A stretch of DNA of 64,000 nt from Angustibacter sp. Root456 (GTDB lineage: Bacteria > Actinomycetota > Actinomycetes > Actinomycetales > Angustibacteraceae): contig NZ_LMER01000014.1 of NCBI RefSeq assembly GCF_001426435.1, positions 14,785-78,784 on the forward strand, in the 5' to 3' direction. Positions within the stretch are counted from its first letter, which is position 1, and each line of letters opens with the position of its first letter. Below are positions 21,759 to 30,600 of the stretch, one piece after another. Under the pieces are notes generated by a model. The model saw nothing but the letters and a program-made list of their open reading frames with translations, was not told where the DNA came from and did no database searches. The translations under genes and the position numbers were made by a program.

Positions 21759-22466
21759 GTGCCCCCCTCAGCGTCACTGGTCGTCGCCGTCGACGGGCCG
21801 AGCGGCTCCGGCAAGTCCAGCGTCTCGCGCCGGGTCGCCCAGCGCTTCGGGTTGGCGTACCTCGACACCGGTGCGATGTACCGCGCGCTGACCTGGTGGT
21901 GCCTGGAGCGCGGCGTCGACCTGCACGACCAGGCCGCCGTCACGGCCACCCTGGACGCCCTGCCCCTGGCGATGGGTACGGACCCGTCAGCCCCGCACGT
22001 CACCGTGGCCGGTCACGACGTCGGCGCCGCGATCCGCGAGACGCGCGTGAGCGAGCAGGTGAGCGCCGTGGCTACCAACCTCGACGTGCGGGCGCGCATG
22101 CGCGACCTGCAGCGCGCGCTGATCGCCGCCGACGCGCGCGGCACGGTGGCCGAGGGGCGCGACATCACGACCGTCGTCGCGCCGGACGCCGACGTCCGGG
22201 TGCTCCTCACCGCCAGCGAGCAGGCCCGGCTCGAGCGCCGCGCCCGCGAGCTGCACGGGCACGCCGAGGCGCACGCCGTGGAGGCCACCCGCGACCAGGT
22301 CGTGCGCCGCGACCGCGACGACTCCACCGTGTCGCAGTTCGTCGAGGCGGCGGACGGCGTCGTCACCATCGACTCCTCGAGCCTGACGCTGGAGCAGGTG
22401 GTCGACGCGGTGAGCGCGCTGATCACCGAGCGCACGGGCCGCAGGCCCCAGGCCGTGGCGCCGTGA
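21759..22466 (+). CDS. cmk: Cytidylate kinase
   Basis: Phosphorylates CMP and dCMP using ATP. The P-loop is VAVDGPSGSGKSSVSRRVAQ, then YLDTGAMYRALTWW forms the CMP-binding start. The lid and NMP domain contain AEGRDITTVVAPDADV and RRDRDDST, all family hallmarks. Length 235 residues is normal. GTG 21759 is chosen for its AAGGAG site six bases upstream; it lies 46 bases after tyrA. Its stop overlaps the acyltransferase start. The cmk-der linkage is conserved widely in Gram-positive bacteria. Confidence 0.95.
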   Translation: MPPSASLVVAVDGPSGSGKSSVSRRVAQRFGLAYLDTGAMYRALTWWCLERGVDLHDQAAVTATLDALPLAMGTDPSAPHVTVAGHDVGAAIRETRVSEQVSAVATNLDVRARMRDLQRALIAADARGTVAEGRDITTVVAPDADVRVLLTASEQARLERRARELHGHAEAHAVEATRDQVVRRDRDDSTVSQFVEAADGVVTIDSSSLTLEQVVDAVSALITERTGRRPQAVAP

Positions 22467-23203
22467 ACCACGGGGTGCACCTGGGCGCCGCGAGCGGCCG
22501 GCGCATCGGCAAGCTGCTGTTCAGCTCCGTCTACCGCAGCACGACCCTCGACGCCTGGCGGGTGCCGACGACCGGTCCGGTGCTCCTGGCCTCCAACCAC
22601 ACGAGCTTCCTCGACGGGCCGCTGGTGTTCGGCCTGGCGCCGCGACCCGTGCACTTCCTGGTCAAGACCGAGATGTTCCACGGGCTGACCGGATGGTTCC
22701 TCGACCGGTTCGGGCAGATCCCCGTCGACCGCAGCGGCGTCGACCGCAGCGCGCTGCACAGCGCACTCGGTGTGCTGCAGGCGGGGGGAGCGGTCGGGGT
22801 CTTTCCCGAGGGCGCGCGCGGCACGGGTGACGTGGCGGCCGTGCACGAGGGCATCACGTGGCTGGCCATGCGCAGCGGCGCCCCGGTGGTGCCGGTGGCC
22901 TGCCTCGGCACGCGCGTGGCCGGTGACGAGGTCGGGCGCCCGCCCCGGCCGCTGCACCGTGTGGCGGTGGCGTTCGGTGACCCCGTCAGCCTGCACGCAC
23001 CGGCCGGCGTCGCCCGCCGGGTCGCGAGCCGGGAGCTGACCGAGCAGCTGCGACTTACCCTGGCCGGGCACGTCCGCGACAGCTCGCGGCGCCTCGGCAT
23101 CGCCCTGCACTCGACGCTGCCGCAGCATCTCCCGCAGCAGCGTCCCGGCGCGATCCCGCGCCCGGGCGACCACCACCGAGCGGGCCTGGAGGACGCATCA
23201 TGA
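22463..23203 (+). CDS. 1-acylglycerol-3-phosphate acyltransferase-type protein (PlsC family)
   Basis: 246-residue acyltransferase that probably adds a fatty acid to lysophosphatidate or a related acceptor at the membrane. The two hallmark motifs are [11 protein letters not shown] (NHx4D catalytic box) and [13 protein letters not shown] (FPEG acceptor box). [10 protein letters not shown] is the fourth motif. No clear membrane helix is seen at the N-terminus. The last 40 residues are Pro/His/Gln-rich and not part of the domain. GTG 22463 overlaps the cmk stop; the end overlaps the der ATG. Position between cmk and der is common in actinobacteria. Confidence 0.87.
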   Translation: MNHGVHLGAASGRRIGKLLFSSVYRSTTLDAWRVPTTGPVLLASNHTSFLDGPLVFGLAPRPVHFLVKTEMFHGLTGWFLDRFGQIPVDRSGVDRSALHSALGVLQAGGAVGVFPEGARGTGDVAAVHEGITWLAMRSGAPVVPVACLGTRVAGDEVGRPPRPLHRVAVAFGDPVSLHAPAGVARRVASRELTEQLRLTLAGHVRDSSRRLGIALHSTLPQHLPQQRPGAIPRPGDHHRAGLEDAS

Positions 23204-24672
23204 GCCACCCGACCGACGACCAGCCCGACGAGCAGCCGGACGAGATGGTCGCCACGGGGCTGCGGGCCGGCCTCGACGACTACGACCTGAGCGACGAGGA
23301 CCTGAGCCTGCTGCAGCGCGGTGACGGCGACGACCTGGGTCTGGCGCCGCAGGGGCCGCTGCCGGTGCTCGCGGTCGTCGGGCGTCCCAACGTCGGCAAG
23401 TCGACCCTGGTCAACCGCATCCTCGGCCGCCGAGAGGCCGTGGTCGAGGACGTGCCGGGCGTCACGCGTGACCGCGTCACCTACGAGGCGGAGTGGTCGG
23501 GGCGGCGTTTCCTGCTCGTCGACACCGGCGGGTGGGAGCGTGACGTCACGGGCATCCACCTGCGGGTGGCCGAGCAGGCCGAGATCGCCATCGAGCTCGC
23601 GGACGCCGTCCTGTTCGTGGTCGACGCCACGGTGGGCGCCACCGACACCGACGAGGCGGTCGTGCGCGTGCTGCGGCGCTCCGGCAAGCCGGTCGTGCTG
23701 GCCGCCAACAAGGTCGACGACGCACGCACCGAGGCCGACGCCGCGATGCTCTGGTCGCTGGGTCTGGGTGAGCCGCAGCCGGTGTCGGCGCTGCACGGGC
23801 GGGGGAGCGGCGACATGCTCGACGCCGTGCTCGCGGTGCTGCCCGAGCAGTCGGCCGTGGGCGGCCAGTACGCCGAGGGCGGCCCACGCCGCGTGGCCCT
23901 GGTCGGTCGCCCGAACGTCGGCAAGTCCAGCCTGCTCAACAAGGCCGTCGGTAGCGAGCGGGTCGTCGTCGACGACGTCGCCGGCACGACGCGCGACCCC
24001 GTCGACGAGCTCGTGGAGCTGGGCGGCCGCATCTGGCGGTTCGTCGACACCGCCGGCATCCGCAGGCGGGTGCACCAGACGCGTGGGGCCGACTTCTACG
24101 CGTCCCTGCGCACGCAGACGGCGCTGGAGAAGGCGGAGGTGGCCGTCGTCCTCATCGACGCCGGCACGCCCATCACCGAGCAGGACGTGCGCGTCGTCCA
24201 GCAGGTCATCGACGCCGGCCGCGCGCTCGTGATCGCCTACAACAAGTGGGACACCATCGACGAGGAGCGCCGGTACTACCTCGAGCGCGAGATCGAGACC
24301 GAGCTGGTGCAGGTGCAGTGGGCGCCGCGGGTCAACATCTCTGCGCTGACCGGACGCCACCTCGACCGGCTGGTGCCCGCGCTCGACCAGGCCCTGGAGT
24401 CGTGGGACAGCCGCGTGCCCACCGGCCGGCTGAACACGTTCATGGGTGAGCTGGTCGCTGCCCACCCGCACCCGGTGCGCGGTGGCAAGCAGCCCCGCGT
24501 GCTGTTCGCGACGCAGGCCTCCACCCGGCCGCCTCGCTTCGTCGTGTTCGCCAGCGGCTTCCTGGAGGCGGGGTACCGCCGCTTCATCGAGCGTCGGCTG
24601 CGCGAGACCTTCGGTTTCGTCGGGACGCCCATCGAGGTGAGCGTGCGGGTGCGCGAGAAGCGTCGCAAGTAG
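23200..24672 (+). CDS. der: Ribosome biogenesis GTPase Der (EngA)
   Basis: Tandem-GTPase that assists 50S subunit maturation. An acidic N-terminal extension of about 55 residues ([27 protein letters not shown]) precedes the first G domain: [22 protein letters not shown] and NKVD. The second G domain repeats [24 protein letters not shown] and NKWD. The KH-like C-terminal domain ends with [13 protein letters not shown] 23200 overlaps the acyltransferase stop as ATGA. Length 490 fits actinobacterial members, which carry the acidic extension. Confidence 0.95.
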   Translation: MSHPTDDQPDEQPDEMVATGLRAGLDDYDLSDEDLSLLQRGDGDDLGLAPQGPLPVLAVVGRPNVGKSTLVNRILGRREAVVEDVPGVTRDRVTYEAEWSGRRFLLVDTGGWERDVTGIHLRVAEQAEIAIELADAVLFVVDATVGATDTDEAVVRVLRRSGKPVVLAANKVDDARTEADAAMLWSLGLGEPQPVSALHGRGSGDMLDAVLAVLPEQSAVGGQYAEGGPRRVALVGRPNVGKSSLLNKAVGSERVVVDDVAGTTRDPVDELVELGGRIWRFVDTAGIRRRVHQTRGADFYASLRTQTALEKAEVAVVLIDAGTPITEQDVRVVQQVIDAGRALVIAYNKWDTIDEERRYYLEREIETELVQVQWAPRVNISALTGRHLDRLVPALDQALESWDSRVPTGRLNTFMGELVAAHPHPVRGGKQPRVLFATQASTRPPRFVVFASGFLEAGYRRFIERRLRETFGFVGTPIEVSVRVREKRRK

Positions 24673-24698
24673 GCCGCCTCACGCGCTCGTGGCCCGGC

Positions 24699-25691
24699 TC
24701 AGGCCAGCTGGCGACGACTGTGCTTGTCGGCGTACATCAGCCGGTCGGCGTCGCTCAGGACGTCGCCCACGGTCTGCTCGTAGGCCGCCTGGACGATGCC
24801 CACGCTGAGCCCGACCCGGACCTCGTCATCTGGTGACTCGACGGCGGTGCGCAGCCGGTCGACGACGATCGGCTGCGCGTGCGGCTGGAGGTCCTCGCAG
24901 AGCACGACGAACTCGTCGCCGCCCCAGCGGGCGACGGTGTCGCCCTCGCGCACCACCGCGGCGAGGCGCTGGGCGACCGCGACGATCGTCTGGTCGCCGA
25001 CGTCGTGGCCGTAGCGGTCGTTGACCGACTTGAAGCCGTCGAGGTCGCAGAAGAAGAGGGTCGGCATCACACCCGAGCGGCGTCCTCGACCCAGTGCCAG
25101 CTCGAGGTGGTCGAGCAACGTGCGGCGGTTCGCCAACCCCGTGAGCGGGTCGTGACGGGCGTAGTGGTCGACCTCGGCCAGGACGTCGACCAGCTGGGCG
25201 TGCTGGCGACGCAGCTCGAACAGCTGCTCGACCTGCGTGGCGAGGTCGCGCAGGGCCGCGAGCTGACCGTCGTCGAGTCGGCGCGCCGACGGGTCGGTGA
25301 CGCACAGCGTGCCCACGGCGAACCCGGCGTTGTCGTGCACCGGCACCCCGCAGTACAGCCGGACGACGTCGATCACGCCGGTGACGAACGGGTTGGCCGC
25401 GAAGCGGGAGTCGACTCGAGCGTCCGGGACGTGCACGAGCTCGTCGACGGACACCGTGACGTCGCACATGGACTGCGCGCGGGGCACCTCGCCGCGCTCG
25501 CCTCCGCAGACGGCAGCCTGCCACTGCCGATCGGTGTCGACGAGGTTGATCGCCGCGTACGGCGCCCCGGCGATGTAGGCGGCGAGCCGGGCGATCGCGT
25601 CGAGGTCGGGGGCCGGCGGCTGGTCGAGAACGCCCAGTCGGTGGAGCGCCGCCACGCGGGCGGCGTCATCGGACAACACGGGTCCGCGCAC
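24699..25691 (-). CDS. GAF-GGDEF diguanylate cyclase
   Basis: Predicted to make cyclic di-GMP. Residues about 10-150 form a GAF sensor domain (LAAYIAGAPYAAINLVDTDR, CDVTVSVDELVHVPDA and YCGVPVHDNAGFAVGTLCV are typical). After a short helix comes the GGDEF domain with HDPLTGLANRRTLLDHLE and the intact active-site loop RWGGDEFVVL. No transmembrane segment is present, so it is cytosolic. The GTG at 25691 has GGAGG seven bases upstream and is preferred to a TTG at 25727. It converges with der and is itself downstream of, and on the same strand as, tRNA-Pro. Confidence 0.9.
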   Translation of the reverse strand: MRGPVLSDDAARVAALHRLGVLDQPPAPDLDAIARLAAYIAGAPYAAINLVDTDRQWQAAVCGGERGEVPRAQSMCDVTVSVDELVHVPDARVDSRFAANPFVTGVIDVVRLYCGVPVHDNAGFAVGTLCVTDPSARRLDDGQLAALRDLATQVEQLFELRRQHAQLVDVLAEVDHYARHDPLTGLANRRTLLDHLELALGRGRRSGVMPTLFFCDLDGFKSVNDRYGHDVGDQTIVAVAQRLAAVVREGDTVARWGGDEFVVLCEDLQPHAQPIVVDRLRTAVESPDDEVRVGLSVGIVQAAYEQTVGDVLSDADRLMYADKHSRRQLA

Positions 25692-25795
25692 GGCAGAGAC
25701 CTCCGCAGGCTCGAGGGGACCCTTCAAGCCTCGGCGCGGTCAGGGCCGATCTTGACGCTCGGCCGCTCGATGTTTTGTCGCCGTTCGATGATTTG

Positions 25796-25869
25796 TCGGG
25801 ATGACAGGATTTGAACCTGCGACCCCCTGACCCCCAGTCAGGTGCGCTACCAAGCTGCGCCACATCCCG
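25796..25869 (-). tRNA. tRNA-Pro (anticodon GGG)
   Basis: A 74-base cloverleaf can be folded on the minus strand. The acceptor is CGGGATG/CATCCCG with discriminator A. The D arm is GCGC/GCGC, and the anticodon stem CCTGA/TCAGG encloses loop CTGGGGG with anticodon GGG. The T arm GCAGG/CCTGT contains TTCAAAT. The CCA end is not encoded. Confidence 0.96.
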
Positions 25870-25874
25870 AATCC

Positions 25875-25905
25875 GTTCGCCCGTGGGCGAACGAAGGAAA
25901 TGCTA
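25875..25905 (-). promoter_or_regulatory. tRNA-Pro leader: inverted repeat and possible -10
   Basis: GTTCGCCC and GGGCGAAC (25875-25892) form a perfect 8-bp inverted repeat around two bases, directly before the tRNA 5' end. TAGCAT on the minus strand (25900-25905) is a possible -10 element starting transcription at the hairpin. Confidence 0.4.
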
Positions 25906-25972
25906 TCGCACCCCGACACCGGTCCAGGCCGCGGTTCGGCGGGCCGTCGCCCCCACAGGCCCGGCGACCACT

Positions 25973-25978
25973 TAGGCT
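25973..25978 (+). promoter_or_regulatory. -10 element for a leaderless phosphatidyltransferase gene
   Basis: TAGGCT ends six bases before GTG 25985. This would be the main promoter of the block that runs to at least the second DUF881 gene. Confidence 0.55.
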
Positions 25979-25984
25979 CAGTGC

Positions 25985-26605
25985 GTGACTGACCAGGCCA
26001 CGACCCCGCCGGAGCGCGAGCACTCCGTGCCGGGTACCAGCGACCGCGTGCTCACGGTGCCCAACGTGCTGTCCGCCCTGCGGCTCGTCGGCGTGCCGGT
26101 GTTCGTGTGGCTCATCCTCAGCGAGCGCGACGGGTGGGCGCTGGTCGTCCTGATGCTCTCGGGCGTCACCGACTACCTCGATGGCAAGATCGCGCGCCGC
26201 TTCAACCTGGTGTCCAAGGTGGGGGCGCTGCTCGACCCGATCGCCGACCGCCTCTACATCCTCACGACCCTGCTGGGTCTGGCGTGGCGCGACATCATCC
26301 CGTGGTGGCTCGTCGCGGTGCTGCTCGGCCGCGAGCTGTTCGGCGCCGCCGTCCTGCTGTGGGTGCGCCGGTACGGTTACGGGTCGCTGCCCGTGCACTT
26401 CGTCGGCAAGGCGGGCACGTTCAACCTCCTCTACGCGTTCCCGTTGCTGCTGCTCGCGGACGGCGAGTCGGCGCTCGCGCACGTCGCCCGACCGATCGCC
26501 TGGGGCTTCGTGTGGTGGGGTACCGCCCTGTACTGGGTCGCCGGGGTGCTGTACGCGGTGCAGGCCGCCGGGCTGGTGCGTGCGCGTCGCCAGGTGGCCG
26601 CGTGA
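25985..26605 (+). CDS. CDP-alcohol phosphatidyltransferase (PgsA2-like)
   Basis: Membrane enzyme that transfers a phosphatidyl group from CDP-diacylglycerol to an alcohol. The full family signature is present: D-x2-DG-x2-AR-x8-G-x3-D-x3-D in DYLDGKIARRFNLV through ALLDPIADRL. About five or six membrane helices surround it (VFVWLILSERDGWALVV, WWLVAVLLGRELFGA and others). The substrate alcohol cannot be read from sequence. Its synteny equals Rv1822 (pgsA2) of M. tuberculosis. The start GTG is leaderless according to the upstream TAGGCT. It overlaps the next gene by four bases. Confidence 0.9.
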   Translation: MTDQATTPPEREHSVPGTSDRVLTVPNVLSALRLVGVPVFVWLILSERDGWALVVLMLSGVTDYLDGKIARRFNLVSKVGALLDPIADRLYILTTLLGLAWRDIIPWWLVAVLLGRELFGAAVLLWVRRYGYGSLPVHFVGKAGTFNLLYAFPLLLLADGESALAHVARPIAWGFVWWGTALYWVAGVLYAVQAAGLVRARRQVAA

Positions 26606-27609
26606 GCGCGCGTCCCGCAGCACCGCGCCGGCAGAGCGAGTCGGCCCGCCGTCCGGACGCCTCCATGACCTTGCTGCTCGAGGTGATGACCCGCCCGCTG
26701 GACCCCGGCTACGAAGCCGCCGCCGAACGCCGGCGCGTTCTCGGCACGCAGGACGACGCGGGCGCCCGCGCACGCAGCGCCCTCGCCGTCCTGGCGCTCA
26801 TCGCCGTGGGGCTGCTCCTGGCGACGGCGTGGTGGCAGACCCGCGGCACCCGTCCTGCCGGCGTCATCGCGCGCGACCAGCTCGCCGCTGAGATCCAGCG
26901 CCAGGACGCCGCAGCGGGTCGGCTGCAGCAACAGAACGCCGCGCTCGTGGCCCAGATCGAGGCGGAGCGCTCGCGCCAGCTGCAGCTGTCCGCGCAGAGC
27001 GGCCTGGCCGAGCAGGTCACGACCCTCGGCCTGGTGACGGGGGCGACGGCGGCGTCGGGTCCGGGGATCGTCGTCACCGTGAACGACGCGGAGGCCGCCT
27101 CAGGGTCCGGCGACGGCAGCAACCCGCGCGCGCAGCAGAACGCCGACGACGGCCGCGTGCTCGACCAGGACCTGCAGCTCGTGGTGAACGGTCTGTGGGA
27201 CGCGGGGGCCGAGGCGATGGCGATCAACGGCCAGCGGCTCACGGCCCTGTCAGCGATCCGGTCGGCCGGGCAGGCGATCCTGGTGGACTACCGACCGTTG
27301 TCACCGCCGTACAAGATCTCGGCCATCGGCGACCCGCAGAAGCTGCAGTCGCGGTTCATGAACGGCGCCGGTGGCCGCGACCTGCAGTACCTCAAGGACA
27401 ACTTCGGCATCCGCTTCGACCTGACGTCCTCCAGCCGGCTCACCCTGCCGGCCAGCGCGGGCCTCACCACCCGTCGAGCCAAGGCGCTCGAGCGCTCGAC
27501 CACCAGCAGCTCGACCACCAGCAGCTCGACCACCAGCAGCTCGAGCACCTCGAGCTCCGACTCGTCCGGCACCCGCGCCAGCACCCGTTCGACCCAGGAG
27601 ACCCCGTGA
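26602..27609 (+). CDS. DUF881 protein (first of two)
   Basis: 335 residues. A cytosolic N-terminus leads to one membrane helix (SALAVLALIAVGLLLATAWW), a short coiled coil (LAAEIQRQDAAAGRLQQQN), and the DUF881 domain outside the membrane with ASGPGIVVTVND and ELWDAGAEAMAINGQRL-like sequence. A C-terminal Ser/Thr tail is encoded by three 15-bp tandem repeats around 27496-27543. Function is not established; the DUF881-Sbp-DUF881 trio is conserved in actinobacteria. GTG 26602 shares GTGA with the preceding stop, and its own stop overlaps sbp. Confidence 0.87.
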   Translation: MSARPAAPRRQSESARRPDASMTLLLEVMTRPLDPGYEAAAERRRVLGTQDDAGARARSALAVLALIAVGLLLATAWWQTRGTRPAGVIARDQLAAEIQRQDAAAGRLQQQNAALVAQIEAERSRQLQLSAQSGLAEQVTTLGLVTGATAASGPGIVVTVNDAEAASGSGDGSNPRAQQNADDGRVLDQDLQLVVNGLWDAGAEAMAINGQRLTALSAIRSAGQAILVDYRPLSPPYKISAIGDPQKLQSRFMNGAGGRDLQYLKDNFGIRFDLTSSSRLTLPASAGLTTRRAKALERSTTSSSTTSSSTTSSSSTSSSDSSGTRASTRSTQETP

Positions 27610-27938
27610 TCCCCGCCCTTGGCCTCGTCGTCGGCGTCGTCCTCGGCTTCGTCCTGCACCCGACCGTGCCCGTGTGGATGCAGCCGTACCTGCCGATCGC
27701 GGTGGTCGCGGCGCTCGACGCGGTCTTCGGGGGCCTGCGCGCCCTGCTCGACGGCATCTTCGACGACAAGGTGTTCGTCGTGTCGTTCTTGTCGAACGTC
27801 TTCGTCGCGGCGTTCATCGTCTACCTCGGTGACCAGCTGGGTGTCGGCTCCCAGCTGTCGACCGGCGTGGTCGTCGTCCTGGGCATCCGCATCTTCTCCA
27901 ACGTCGCCGCGATCCGCCGGCACCTGTTTCGCGCATGA
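27606..27938 (+). CDS. sbp: Small basic protein family membrane protein (DUF1290, Sbp)
   Basis: 110-residue integral membrane protein of the Sbp family, first named in Bacillus next to division genes. It starts IPALGLVVGVVLGFVLHPTV and includes the characteristic YLPIAVVAALDAVFGGLRA and FDDKVFVVSFLSNVFVAAFIVYLGD segments. About four membrane passes. GTG 27606 overlaps the first DUF881 gene and its end overlaps the second, so all three are translationally coupled and probably act together at the envelope. Confidence 0.93.
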   Translation: MIPALGLVVGVVLGFVLHPTVPVWMQPYLPIAVVAALDAVFGGLRALLDGIFDDKVFVVSFLSNVFVAAFIVYLGDQLGVGSQLSTGVVVVLGIRIFSNVAAIRRHLFRA

Positions 27939-28726
27939 GCGGCACCGACGACGAGCTGAGGCCGCACGGTCGGCACGAGGTGGCGTCCGGATCGGTGCCC
28001 GGGCGCACCTGGAGCGCGCTGCGCCGAGCCATGCAGCCTCGGGCGAGCCGGGCCCAGCTGCTGGCGACCGCGCTGGTGGCCGCCCTCGGCTTCGCGCTGG
28101 TGGCCCAGATCACCCAGCGCGACGAGCAGGCGCTCACCGGCCTGCGGCAGAGCGACCTGGTGCAGATCCTCGACAACATCGCCGACCGCCGCGACCGGTT
28201 GGCGGCCGAGCAGTCGGACCTGGAGGCCGAGCGCCGCGACCTCACCTCGGGCTCGGCCGGATCGCAGGCGGCCATCGACGCCGCCCAGGAGCGTCTGGAC
28301 GCGCTCGGCGTGCTCGCGGGCACCGTGGCAGCGGAGGGCACCGGCGTCCAGGTCTTCATCAGCGACCCGCAGGGGGAGGTGCGCGCGGCGCGGATCCTCG
28401 ACCTCGTGCAGGAGCTGCGGGACGCCGGCGCCGAAGCCATCCAGGTCGGCACGGCGCGCGTCGTGGCCACCACGGCGTTCACCGACGTCCCCGGGGGAGT
28501 GGCCGTCGACGGCGACAAGCAGACGGCGCCGTACACGATCCTCGCCATCGGCGACAGCCAGACCATGGCCACCGCGCTCGAGATTCCCGGCGGGGTCCTG
28601 GCCAGCCTCCCGGAGGGTGCGCGAGGTACCGTCGCGGCCAAGGAAGAGGTGCAGATCACTGCCTTGCGACCGGTTCCGACCCCTCGTTACGCTCAGCCGG
28701 CCGTGACACCGACCGCGACGCGCTGA
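27935..28726 (+). CDS. DUF881 protein (second of two)
   Basis: 263 residues with one N-terminal membrane helix (LLATALVAALGFALVAQI), a coiled coil (DRRDRLAAEQSDLEAERRDL) and the DUF881 domain with TGVQVFISDPQGEVRAA, DLVQELRDAGAEAIQVGTAR and PYTILAIGDSQTM. ATG 27935 overlaps the sbp stop as ATGA. It corresponds to Rv1825 of M. tuberculosis by position. Together with the first copy it could form a heteromeric partner of Sbp, which is inference. Confidence 0.88.
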   Translation: MSGTDDELRPHGRHEVASGSVPGRTWSALRRAMQPRASRAQLLATALVAALGFALVAQITQRDEQALTGLRQSDLVQILDNIADRRDRLAAEQSDLEAERRDLTSGSAGSQAAIDAAQERLDALGVLAGTVAAEGTGVQVFISDPQGEVRAARILDLVQELRDAGAEAIQVGTARVVATTAFTDVPGGVAVDGDKQTAPYTILAIGDSQTMATALEIPGGVLASLPEGARGTVAAKEEVQITALRPVPTPRYAQPAVTPTATR

Positions 28727-28775
28727 GCCGCAGCCGTTCGTCCCTACCCACCGTGCACTCGAGACGCGAGGACCC

Positions 28776-29165
28776 ATGAGCGCGAACGACTTCCCCGACG
28801 ACCTCAGCTACACCGCCGAGCACGAGTGGGTGCGGCGCGGGGCCGACGGTGCGGTGCGCGTCGGCATCACGGCCTACGCGCAGGACGCGCTCGGCGACGT
28901 GGTGTTCGTGACGCTGCCCGAGGTGGGTAGCGACGTCACGCCCGGCTCGGCCTGCGGCGAGGTGGAGTCCACCAAGTCGGTGAGCGACATCTTCGCCCCT
29001 GTTGCGGGCACCGTGTCGGCGCGTAACGACGCGCTGGACGCCAACCCCGAGCTCGTCAACAGCGACCCGTACGGGCAGGGCTGGATGTTCGAGGTGCGGC
29101 CCAGTGACCCGGCGGCGCTCGACGGCCTGATGGACGCCGCGGCCTACCAGGCCCAGCTCGGCTGA
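28776..29165 (+). CDS. gcvH: Glycine cleavage system H protein
   Basis: Lipoyl carrier that shuttles the aminomethyl group between the P, T and L proteins. 129 residues. Sequence YTAEHEWVRR opens the hammerhead fold and GEVESTKSVSDIFAPVAG holds the lipoyl-lysine K67. NSDPYGQGWMFEV is the conserved end. ATG 28776 follows GACGCGAGG. gcvP is 3 kb downstream and no gcvT is present in the window, so the complex is encoded in pieces. Confidence 0.95.
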   Translation: MSANDFPDDLSYTAEHEWVRRGADGAVRVGITAYAQDALGDVVFVTLPEVGSDVTPGSACGEVESTKSVSDIFAPVAGTVSARNDALDANPELVNSDPYGQGWMFEVRPSDPAALDGLMDAAAYQAQLG

Positions 29166-29319
29166 CCACCCGCCCGACCTGACGCGGCGCGGATTCCGCG
29201 CTGCCACCGGGTGAGCGTCGTCGCTCACCCTGCAGTTCAGGGTTGGGCTGTGGCAGTCTGGACCCGCGCACCCCCGGATGCCTGCCGAGGGGCGACAGAT
29301 GACTCGAGGGAGTAGCGCC

Positions 29320-29811
29320 ATGCCGGACGAGCAGGACCGCCCCACGGTCCAGCCGCAGCAGCCCGCCGAGCCGCCGGACGCCACCACGATGCACCTGTCC
29401 GCGATCGGCTCGGGGCCGGACGAACGAGCCACCGAGGTCGGCGAGCCGGCCGCCGGTGAGCCGGGGGCTCCGGCCGCCGTCGAGCCGGGCACCGTCGCCT
29501 CGCTGCGAGCGGGCACCGCCTTGCTGCGGGTCGACCACGGACCCAACGCGGGCTCGCGCTTCCTGCTCGACGGCGACGTCACGACCGTCGGGAGGCACCC
29601 GAGCAGCGACATCTTCCTCGACGACGTCACCGTCTCGCGCAAGCACGCGGAGTTCCGCCGGGAGGGCACGGCCTTCAGCGTCCGCGACGTCGGCAGCCTC
29701 AACGGCACGTACGTCAACCGGCAGCGGATCGACGCCAGCCCGCTCGCCACGGGCGACGAGGTGCAGATCGGCAAGTTCCGGCTCGTCGTGATGCTGGGCG
29801 AGGCCGAATGA
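29320..29811 (+). CDS. garA: FHA-domain regulator (GarA/OdhI type)
   Basis: 163-residue phosphothreonine-binding protein. In relatives, the unphosphorylated form inhibits 2-oxoglutarate dehydrogenase and controls glutamate metabolism, and Ser/Thr kinases switch it. The FHA domain (about 75-155) carries VGRHPSSDIFLDD, TVSRKHAEFRR and DVGSLNGTYVNRQRID, all key loops. The N-terminus holds a candidate phospho-site, DATTMHL. ATG 29320 is chosen because GAGGGAG lies seven bases upstream; ATGs at 29278 and 29299 lack one. It overlaps the MerR gene by four bases. Confidence 0.9.
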   Translation: MPDEQDRPTVQPQQPAEPPDATTMHLSAIGSGPDERATEVGEPAAGEPGAPAAVEPGTVASLRAGTALLRVDHGPNAGSRFLLDGDVTTVGRHPSSDIFLDDVTVSRKHAEFRREGTAFSVRDVGSLNGTYVNRQRIDASPLATGDEVQIGKFRLVVMLGEAE

Positions 29812-30545
29812 GCCCTGCGGTCTCGCGCCGCGACTCGACCATGAGCATCGGGGAGGTCCTGGCGCAGCTGAGCCCGGACTTTCCCGACGTCAGCGTCTCC
29901 AAGATCCGGCTGTGGGAGAGCGAGGGCCTCGTCGAGCCCGCACGCACACCGTCGGGATACCGCAAGTTCACGCACGAGGACGTCGAGCGGCTGCGGTACG
30001 CCATGACGCTGCAGCGCGACCAGTTCTGGCCGCTGCGCAAGATCCGTGACCACCTCGACGCCGTCTCGCGCGGGGCCGAGGAGCTGCTGGTCGGAGCCAC
30101 CGGGCCCCGCGCGGCGCGGCCGGCCGACGGCGGCGAGGGTTCGGGGCTGGAGGACCTGCTGCGGCGCGGCGGCCGCGTGCGGCTGTCGGCGGCCGAGCTG
30201 TGCACGCGCGCCGGGATCGATGCCGACGAGCTGGAGTCGCTCGTCGGCTTCGGGCTGCTGCAGCCGAGCGTCGCGGGCTGGTACGACGAGACCGCCCTGG
30301 TCATCGCCACGGCCGCGGCCGAGCTGGCCGGCTTCGGCATCGAGGCGCGCCACCTGCGCGCGTTCCGCACGGCTGCCGACCGCGAGGTCGGACTGGTCGA
30401 GCAGGTCGTCAGCCCCCTGCGCGGCGGGCGGGCGGACTCCGCGCGTGCCCGGGCCGACGACACCGCGCGCGAGATCACGGCGGTGGCCCTGCGGCTGCAC
30501 GCCGCGCTGGTGCGCGCCGGCCTGGCCCGCGCGGGCCTGGGCTGA
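29808..30545 (+). CDS. ftsR: MerR-family regulator (FtsR type)
   Basis: 245 residues. A winged-helix MerR DNA-binding domain at the N-terminus has IGEVLAQLSPDFPDVSVSKI, RLWESEGLVEPARTPSGYRK and the wing. It is followed by a long alpha-helical domain. The group matches FtsR of Corynebacterium glutamicum, an activator of ftsZ, and Rv1828 of M. tuberculosis by position. ATG 29808 overlaps the garA stop as ATGA. Helix-rich C-terminus ends VALRLHAALVRAGLARAGLG. Confidence 0.87.
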   Translation: MSPAVSRRDSTMSIGEVLAQLSPDFPDVSVSKIRLWESEGLVEPARTPSGYRKFTHEDVERLRYAMTLQRDQFWPLRKIRDHLDAVSRGAEELLVGATGPRAARPADGGEGSGLEDLLRRGGRVRLSAAELCTRAGIDADELESLVGFGLLQPSVAGWYDETALVIATAAAELAGFGIEARHLRAFRTAADREVGLVEQVVSPLRGGRADSARARADDTAREITAVALRLHAALVRAGLARAGLG

Positions 30546-30588
30546 GCCGCCACCCGTCGTCGGCGCGTTCGCCGTCGGCGCGGCGGGG

Positions 30589-30594
30589 TACGGT
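30589..30594 (+). promoter_or_regulatory. -10 element for the leaderless DUF151 gene
   Basis: TACGGT ends six bases before GTG 30601, again placing the transcription start at the start codon. Confidence 0.55.
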
Positions 30595-30600
30595 GAAGAC

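Noticed and set aside
25691-25727. TTG start for the diguanylate cyclase
   Set aside because: GTG 25691 has a strong GGAGG site seven bases upstream, located inside the extra codons.
25796-25869. Genomic island at the tRNA-Pro gene
   Set aside because: Both flanks hold ordinary chromosomal genes and no copy of the tRNA 3' end or integrase is seen.
27484-27560. 15-bp tandem repeats as a possible CRISPR or VNTR locus
   Set aside because: They encode the in-frame Ser/Thr tail of the DUF881 protein and have no spacer structure.
29278-29319. Earlier start for the FHA protein at ATG 29278
   Set aside because: It lacks a ribosome site, while ATG 29320 has GAGGGAG at a good distance and gives the expected GarA length.
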